From positions 1-19,520 of the forward strand of contig CAZHNS010000035.1 of assembly GCA_964534175.1 (NCBI GenBank): 19,520 nt of DNA. The letters are read 5' to 3'. The DNA comes from JAFGHJ01 sp964534175. Lineage in GTDB: Bacteria; Hydrothermota; UBA3072. Positions 14,399-19,520 of the stretch are shown here, in pieces. The translations under genes were made by a program, and so were the position numbers. A model generated the notes under the pieces. The model was not told where the DNA came from. It worked only from the letters and a program-made list of their open reading frames with translations, and did not search any database. Within the stretch, counting starts at the first letter, position 1, and the number at the start of each line of letters is the position of its first letter.

Positions 14399-15874
14399 TT
14401 ATACCGCGCCTTTTCTCTTAGCAAGAATTACTGCGGCTATAGCTAAAGCTATTATAACGCCGCCACCTATATAGGTTGTCCAGATAGGATAGTCTCCGTA
14501 ACCGTTTTTTATCAGATTGACAATCTGAAAAGTAAGAGAAATTCCGAGAAAAGCAGGAGTAAGAAATTTTATAAATATATCCCACCATATACCTATCTGC
14601 ATTTCTGAAACTTGGTTGATGTAGCTTCTTGCTTTTTTTGCTCCGAGTACATAACCAATAATTATGCATTCAAGAAAACCAACTGTAGTAATACCGTAAT
14701 TGGTAATAAAGTGATCTGCTATATCTATCCAGTAAAGCCCCGCCCTGGTAGTAAAAGGTAATCCCACCAGAAAGCCGAATACGCAAATAATCGGTAAGAC
14801 ATATTTTTTCTTTACTCCCCATTTGTCCACTATGCTTTCTACAACAGGTTCTGTCATAGAAAAAGCCGAATCGATTCCGAGGGTTAGAAGAAGTAAGAAG
14901 AAAAGAGCGGCAAAAAAACGAGCCGCAACAGGTAGTAGACTAATTGCCATCGGGTAAGTCACAAAAGCGAGTCCGATTCCGGAAGTAGTAACATCCTTAA
15001 CCGAAACACCTAGTGTCCCGGCAAGATATCCAAGTGTGGAAAAGACGGCGAATCCTGCTACAAAAGAAGTCAAACAGTTTGCTATACTTGTCAGGAATGC
15101 ATTAACTGTAATATCCGATTTTTCATGTAAATAGCTCGCGTAGACGATTAGAGTACCCATTGCGAGAGACAGAGTGAAGAATATCTGACCGTAAGCTGCA
15201 AGCCATACCTTTGGTTTTGCCAAAGCCGAAAAATTTGGAGTTAAATAAAACTTAAGACCTTCCATTGCTCCGGGAAGGGTTAGACCCCTTATGACCATTA
15301 CGACAATTATAAGCCAGGGAATTATAACTGTAAAATAAACAATTTTACCGAGTGTTTCCACCCCCTTAAAAAGACTCAAATAAATAAAAAGCCATACAAG
15401 CGCAAGCCCCCCAACTATTGGAAGTCTAATTCCCCCAAAAACCGAGGGGGATTCCGATAGCTGCAGTATGTTGTTGTTAAAGAAGGATTTTACGGATTCG
15501 GCTGTGTTACCCCAACCCAGACTGAAAGAGTGAAAAAGATAATTCACGCTCCATCCCATAATAGTACAATAATAAGTCGCGAGAATAAATATAAGCAGTA
15601 TGGCAAACCATCCTGCCCACTCGGCTCTATGCCATATTTTCCTGAAAGCTGTTGGCGGAGCACTCTGTGTAAAATGGCCAACGTAATATTCAAGTATCAT
15701 AAGAGGAATTCCCGCTGTAATTAAAGCGATGAGATAAGGTATTAAGAAAGCACCTCCTCCGTTTTCATAAGTGATATAAGGGAATCTCCATACGTTACCA
15801 AGGCCTATTGCCGAACCAATAACGGCAAAAAGAAAAGACGACCTAGAACTCCACCTTTCTCTTGTTTCTGCCAT
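14399..15874 (-). CDS. Sodium-dependent amino-acid symporter, NSS (SLC6/LeuT) family
   Basis: A 491-residue, 12-helix transporter of the plasma membrane. Helix 1 carries AIGLGNVWRFPY with Gly at position 24, where biogenic-amine transporters have Asp; this points to an amino-acid substrate. ENGGGAFLIPY follows in helix 2. The chloride-site positions known from SERT and LeuT read Y47, Q230, T234, N266 and S270. The last is Ser, as in chloride-dependent animal transporters, where LeuT has Glu. The second sodium site in helix 8 reads LGIDS (D335, S336), again animal-like. The ATG at 15874 shares a base with the stop of hom (TAATG) and is preceded by AAGGAGGGG, so the two are translationally coupled. 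The substrate is unknown; its operon partner suggests an aspartate-family amino acid (inference). Confidence 0.93.
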   Translation of the reverse strand: MAETRERWSSRSSFLFAVIGSAIGLGNVWRFPYITYENGGGAFLIPYLIALITAGIPLMILEYYVGHFTQSAPPTAFRKIWHRAEWAGWFAILLIFILATYYCTIMGWSVNYLFHSFSLGWGNTAESVKSFFNNNILQLSESPSVFGGIRLPIVGGLALVWLFIYLSLFKGVETLGKIVYFTVIIPWLIIVVMVIRGLTLPGAMEGLKFYLTPNFSALAKPKVWLAAYGQIFFTLSLAMGTLIVYASYLHEKSDITVNAFLTSIANCLTSFVAGFAVFSTLGYLAGTLGVSVKDVTTSGIGLAFVTYPMAISLLPVAARFFAALFFLLLLTLGIDSAFSMTEPVVESIVDKWGVKKKYVLPIICVFGFLVGLPFTTRAGLYWIDIADHFITNYGITTVGFLECIIIGYVLGAKKARSYINQVSEMQIGIWWDIFIKFLTPAFLGISLTFQIVNLIKNGYGDYPIWTTYIGGGVIIALAIAAVILAKRKGAV

Positions 15875-16902
15875 TATCCCCTCCTTTTTTCATATATATA
15901 AAGCAGATCAGAAAGAAGCGCATATCCCGTTTCTTTCTTACCCGCCCCGGGACCGGAAACCATTACATTTCCGAGAATGTCCGTAGTGAAGTTTATTGCA
16001 TTTATTGAACCTGTTATCTTAGAGAGAGGATCCTGATCGCTTAAAATCTCAGGGGCAACGGAAGCAATAATTCCCCTCTCGGTCTTATTCGCCGTAGCTA
16101 TGAGTTTCCAGTGTTTGCGTTCCTTTAAAGCTTTGATTATATCCGTTTCCGATACCGTGTCGATTCCTTTTGTAGATACCTCTTCGAATTTTAAATTGCC
16201 GCCCATAAGAACATTCGCGACTATAACAATTTTTGCGGCAGAATCCCAACCCTTAATGTCGGCTTCAGGCTGTTCTTCGGCAATACCTTTTTTTCTTGCT
16301 TTTCTCAGGGCTTCTTCATAGGAAAGGCCTATTTCCATCTTGGTTAAAATATAATTGGCGGTTCCATTCATTATCCCTCTGATTTCTTTTATCTCGACCC
16401 CCTTAAAAGTAGATTCAACAAGACTTAAAACAGGAGTTCCGGAAAGAACGGTTCCTTCAAAACGAAGGGAGACTCCGTTTTCCTCTGCAAGATTTTTTAA
16501 TTCCTTGTATGCAAGAACTATAGGCCCTTTGTTGGTAGTTACTACATTTTTTTTATTCTTTAGCGCAGTTCTAATTAAAGATAGCCCAGGCTCTCCGGAT
16601 TCAAGATTGGTTGGCGTGGCTTCTACAATTGTGTCCGCATTCCCATCTTTTATTGTCTTCTCTGAATCCCAACCTTTTACACCTTCGGAATAATTTTTAA
16701 TATTATTATCTTTCTGTAATAGAGACAATATTTCTTCGAGGTTTATCCCTTTCTCAGAATAAACGGACCCAACGACAGGGTCAGAAATAGCAGTAATTAA
16801 AGGATTGAAGTCGTATCCTTTTGAAAGAGAATCTTTTTTCTCGAGAAGTAATTCTAATAAACCTCTATTTACAGTTCCTAATCCGATTAGAGCCAATTTC
16901 AT
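15874..16902 (-). CDS. hom: Homoserine dehydrogenase, short form without ACT domain
   Basis: 342 residues. The enzyme reduces aspartate-4-semialdehyde to homoserine, the branch point to threonine, isoleucine and methionine. The N-terminal Rossmann fold has GLGTVNRG (7-14). K125 lies in TTNKGP. The catalytic set E209, D215, D220 and K224 has exactly the spacing of the well-studied yeast enzyme, within EEQPEADIKGWDSAAK. The chain ends soon after the dehydrogenase core, so the C-terminal ACT domain that gives feedback inhibition in longer enzymes is missing. The start ATG has AAAGGAG 6 bases upstream and a strong promoter just beyond. It is coupled to the transporter downstream. Confidence 0.94.
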   Translation of the reverse strand: MKLALIGLGTVNRGLLELLLEKKDSLSKGYDFNPLITAISDPVVGSVYSEKGINLEEILSLLQKDNNIKNYSEGVKGWDSEKTIKDGNADTIVEATPTNLESGEPGLSLIRTALKNKKNVVTTNKGPIVLAYKELKNLAEENGVSLRFEGTVLSGTPVLSLVESTFKGVEIKEIRGIMNGTANYILTKMEIGLSYEEALRKARKKGIAEEQPEADIKGWDSAAKIVIVANVLMGGNLKFEEVSTKGIDTVSETDIIKALKERKHWKLIATANKTERGIIASVAPEILSDQDPLSKITGSINAINFTTDILGNVMVSGPGAGKKETGYALLSDLLYIYEKRRG

Positions 16903-16932
16903 TTAAATCTCCTTTGATTGTATTAACGAACA

Positions 16933-16960
16933 AATATAGAAAAACTTTTTTTGTTGTCAA
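16933..16960 (-). promoter_or_regulatory. Sigma70-type promoter for hom and the transporter
   Basis: On the minus strand a perfect -35 TTGACA (16960-16955) is followed after 16 bases by TATATT (16938-16933). Transcription would begin near 16926, giving a leader of about 24 bases that contains the Shine-Dalgarno sequence of hom. It is the clearest promoter in the window. Confidence 0.75.
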
Positions 16961-16987
16961 GGGAAAACACCACTCACTTTATTTAAC

Positions 16988-17014
16988 CACGAAACACACT
17001 AAAAGCACGAAATT
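16988..17014. repeat. Array of three degenerate 9-base CAC-type units
   Basis: CACGAAACA (16988), CACTAAAAG (16997) and CACGAAATT (17006) lie in exact 9-base register and run into a T-rich block with GTG at 17021-17023 and a T run after it. The array lies between the hom promoter and the C25 peptidase stop. It has the same style as 10257-10300, with a different core. Confidence 0.6.
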
Positions 17015-17034
17015 TTTATTGTGTTTTTTTAACT

Positions 17035-17055
17035 CGAAACACGAAACTCAAAACC
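17035..17055. repeat. Array of three degenerate 7-base CGAAAC-type units
   Basis: CGAAACA (17035), CGAAACT (17042) and CAAAACC (17049) are in exact 7-base register. The CGAAACA word recurs from the preceding 9-base array but with a different period. Confidence 0.5.
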
Positions 17056-17063
17056 TTTATTAA

Positions 17064-17093
17064 CCACAAGATTCCACAGATTAACACAAGATT
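17064..17093. repeat. Array of three degenerate 10-base CCACAGATT-type units
   Basis: CCACAAGATT (17064), CCACAGATTA (17074) and ACACAAGATT (17084) are in 10-base register, followed by a T-rich run (about 17092-17106) much like the one ending the array after uvrA. Confidence 0.6.
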
Positions 17094-17109
17094 TTTTGTT
17101 TGTTTTCTT

Positions 17110-17137
17110 CCGTCATCCGTCTGCGGTCTTCGGTCAG
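17110..17137. repeat. Array of four degenerate 7-base CSGTC-type units
   Basis: CCGTCAT (17110), CCGTCTG (17117), CGGTCTT (17124) and CGGTCAG (17131) are in exact 7-base register. The array is GC-rich inside an AT-rich gap and lies 8 bases from the end of the C25 peptidase gene. On the minus strand it would be in the 3' untranslated region of that gene. Confidence 0.6.
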
Positions 17138-17145
17138 TTTTATCT

Positions 17146-19520
17146 TTATCTTATAACTGCTATTTTACCGAAATGGGGTTTATCGTCACCTGCTTTTATG
17201 GCGTAATAGTAGATACCGTTAGACACTAATCTACCCTTGCTATCTCTTCCGTCCCATTCCGCGTAGTTTGCCCCGTACGCAGATAAACCTGGTAGAAGTT
17301 CCCTCACTAACCTTCCTGCTATTGTGAATATCTTTATTGATACGGAGGCTTCACCCGAAAGGTCATAGACTATAACAGTTCTATCTCTCATTGGATTTGG
17401 ATAGTTTTTAGCATCTAAAAGCAATTTTCGCTCTGCTATTCTAAAAGATATCTCCCGGATAGCTTCATTACCCGCATTGTCTTTAGCGTGTACCACAAAA
17501 TTAATGGAATCAGATGGCCAATCCTCTCTATAAGTAAAAGAGACCTCACCTTTTTTTGAACTGCCATTCGTGAAAGAAAATCTATCCGCCAGGAAAAGCT
17601 CCTCGCTGTTATCAATTATTACTCTCAGATTACTTGCAGATCTTAAGTCGAGTCCACTGCTGTCAGTAATAACAACAGTTATCTCCCCTGAAAAAGGAAT
17701 TAAGTCTCCGCTTTCAATAATCATATTATCCATTCTGAATTCAACGGTAGGAGGAGTCGAATCTAGAGGGGTGGAACCTTCGGTGAAATATATTTGGGAG
17801 AAAGAGTATGATTCTTTCTCCCCCCTCGAATATAAACTAACTCTGCCTGAATCTGACTGAATATCATAGGGGATATTTACTTTTAACACAAACGAATCGT
17901 TAACTACGGGCACACTGCCTCTGAATAAAGATTTTCCTTCTTTTGTTATCAGAACAGACTCAAATTCATCTGTACCTTCCGTTGCGTCTAAGATAGTATC
18001 ATAACGCGCCTCAGTTATAAAGCAGAAAACCTTCTCGGCTGAATTTATGACTTTGCCTCTAATTTCTGAAGGTATCCCCCCCACAGCAGTATCAGGTATT
18101 GAAACGCTAAGTGACACGGAATCGATTAGTATCGAAGTGGCAGGGTCTCCGAAGAATGTATGAATATCATCCCCTCCACTTTCTCTTGCAAGGAGAAAAA
18201 TGTCTCCTGCTGTATTTACCGAATTGTTGAAAAGACTTTGTATAATAAGATTTCCAAAAACTCTATCGGTACTATAATTGCTTGCTCTACCCGCAGCTAT
18301 CGAAACAATATTACCGCCATCATTATATAAATTAGAATAGCCTCCGATACAATTCTCATCTGGTCTTTCAAAGAAGCCGACATTACAGGCACCAAAATAA
18401 TAAAAAGGAGCTTTTATGCCATTAGAAAAAAGATTAATGTCTTCGATCTGAAGTACGGTTTCATGAGCTAATTGTTTGAGGTTCCCATGCCCTTTATACA
18501 ATCCAAGAAGAGCCCCTTCATTCATCGATTCAATGTAAGCTTGGCGCGCGGTCGGTTTAGTCCCATTTGTAGATCCCGGGGGATCCATTGGATGTTCCAT
18601 AAGATAAATTTTATCCTGATAAACCCAGTCTGGTAAATTGGCAGAAAACTCTTCCATATTATCAGTATGGGCTCTTTCGGTATAAATAGATATACCGGGC
18701 GTAAAAGCATCATCGGCCACAAGGATTGCCCTCATTCTCCACTTTTCGACGTCGCTTGCATAGTTTATTATTTTTTCTATCCAGTCACCTGCTTCAGATA
18801 TTCTAGATACAGTTACTCTCCCAATCGGTATATCCGGTACTATTTGATAATCTTCATTGAAGTCCACAAACCAGTTATCGAAGGAAGGATTCGAGTGATG
18901 AGGGCCTTCACTCTGATGAACAGTGGTGCCTTCCGTGTGTATAGGAATAAAAGAAGTTTTTCCGTTTCCGGTTAGATTTTTATCATCGTAACTGCCGTCG
19001 CCAAAGAATAAAACGTAACTAACAGGCGGATTCCAGTTTTCCTGTGTCCAGTATAAAAATCTCTTTATGGCAGAAGGGTCTTTTACTCCGTAGGAAAAGT
19101 TATTGTAAATGTCATCTATCTCTATTACTCGAGCAACAGGTGATGTAATACCTCTTAGATGATTTTCTCTCCAGTTTTTTAAAGTCGTAGCCGGAGAAAT
19201 GAACTGATTTACAGTTATAGCGATCCAGTCTGCTCCACCCTGAAGTAGATTCGTAGGGTCTGCCAGGGATATATTTTCAATAGAATATGGTAGAGATTGC
19301 AGCAGAATTTTTCTTGAATCACTTGAAAAATTAACATTTTGATTATTGAATGAATGAGAGATTAAAGAAGGGTTTTCTGAGTTGTTTATGTTCAGGACAT
19401 AAGGATTGCTTGAAAAACCATCTACTGTATAATTTTTTACTGAAGTTTGGTTTTGCGTTACCATTAATCGGTTTTCATCTGCGATTAACCTTCTTTCGTA
19501 TATTACCTCTACATAATCCA
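17146..19520 (-). CDS. Gingipain-type cysteine peptidase (family C25), 5' end beyond window
   Basis: The reading frame stays open to the window edge, 18 codons upstream of the first visible Met (19464), and those codons continue smoothly, so that Met is internal and the true N terminus with its signal peptide is missing. About 790 residues are visible. Counting from the Met at 19464, the catalytic domain shows FFGDGSYDD, the segment IPIGRVTVSR, the catalytic-His motif KGHGN (H326) and the catalytic-Cys motif FGACNVG (C360). Ig-like beta regions follow (about 440-680). Residues 688-772 start YPNPM and form a FlgD-like/type IX sorting domain, as in secreted cargo of this kind. It is a predicted secreted or surface peptidase. 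Its stop lies about 210 bases upstream of the hom promoter, across the repeat-filled gap. Confidence 0.9.
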   Translation of the reverse strand, partial: DYVEVIYERRLIADENRLMVTQNQTSVKNYTVDGFSSNPYVLNINNSENPSLISHSFNNQNVNFSSDSRKILLQSLPYSIENISLADPTNLLQGGADWIAITVNQFISPATTLKNWRENHLRGITSPVARVIEIDDIYNNFSYGVKDPSAIKRFLYWTQENWNPPVSYVLFFGDGSYDDKNLTGNGKTSFIPIHTEGTTVHQSEGPHHSNPSFDNWFVDFNEDYQIVPDIPIGRVTVSRISEAGDWIEKIINYASDVEKWRMRAILVADDAFTPGISIYTERAHTDNMEEFSANLPDWVYQDKIYLMEHPMDPPGSTNGTKPTARQAYIESMNEGALLGLYKGHGNLKQLAHETVLQIEDINLFSNGIKAPFYYFGACNVGFFERPDENCIGGYSNLYNDGGNIVSIAAGRASNYSTDRVFGNLIIQSLFNNSVNTAGDIFLLARESGGDDIHTFFGDPATSILIDSVSLSVSIPDTAVGGIPSEIRGKVINSAEKVFCFITEARYDTILDATEGTDEFESVLITKEGKSLFRGSVPVVNDSFVLKVNIPYDIQSDSGRVSLYSRGEKESYSFSQIYFTEGSTPLDSTPPTVEFRMDNMIIESGDLIPFSGEITVVITDSSGLDLRSASNLRVIIDNSEELFLADRFSFTNGSSKKGEVSFTYREDWPSDSINFVVHAKDNAGNEAIREISFRIAERKLLLDAKNYPNPMRDRTVIVYDLSGEASVSIKIFTIAGRLVRELLPGLSAYGANYAEWDGRDSKGRLVSNGIYYYAIKAGDDKPHFGKIAVIR

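Noticed and set aside
10257..17137. CRISPR array as an explanation for the short tandem units
   Set aside because: The units are 7-10 bases, degenerate and without spacers, and no cas genes are present.
17146..19464. Met at 19464 as the true start of the C25 peptidase
   Set aside because: The frame stays open to the window edge with plausible protein sequence upstream, there is no ribosome-binding site, and no signal peptide follows this Met.

Overview
The window looks like chromosomal DNA from an uncultured, AT-rich Gram-negative bacterium. An OmpA-type protein that would sit in an outer membrane supports this. So do two secreted proteins with C-terminal FlgD-like/type IX-like sorting domains, one of them a gingipain-type (C25) peptidase. 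That combination is typical of FCB-like lineages such as Cloacimonadota or WOR-3-type candidate phyla. The placement is inference from gene style; no taxonomic marker is present.

Left part (1-10255, all plus strand): tRNA-Lys(UUU), then a stand-alone cyclic-nucleotide-binding protein abutting an OmpA-family protein with two carboxypeptidase-regulatory-like modules. Next comes a tightly packed run: pcrA/uvrD helicase, gatC, gatA, gatB and uvrA, each overlapping the next by 4 to 17 bases. It combines two nucleotide-excision-repair and helicase genes with the complete amidotransferase that makes Gln-tRNA(Gln) and/or Asn-tRNA(Asn). A hairpin terminator follows uvrA.

Middle (10386-13613, plus strand): a clear promoter drives a membrane M48-type metallopeptidase with an N-terminal zinc finger and an unusual C-terminal module. 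A secreted protein of unknown function with a sorting domain follows 21 bases later.

Right part (13695-19520, all minus strand; read right to left): the 3' part of a C25 peptidase that runs off the window edge; a strong promoter; an ACT-less homoserine dehydrogenase; a sodium-dependent amino-acid transporter sharing one base with it; and a small polytopic membrane protein preceded by a perfect 11-bp inverted repeat.

The most unusual non-coding content is in two gaps, 10256-10348 and 16980-17140. Each is filled with several short arrays of degenerate 7- to 10-base units. The arrays use different unit types set side by side, and some end in an A/T run. They are not CRISPRs, terminators or coding sequence. 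Among proteins, the most interesting are the secreted protein at 12453-13613 (a conserved-looking but unassigned architecture), the zinc-finger/M48/C-terminal-module fusion, and the transporter, whose predicted chloride site reads like that of animal transporters.
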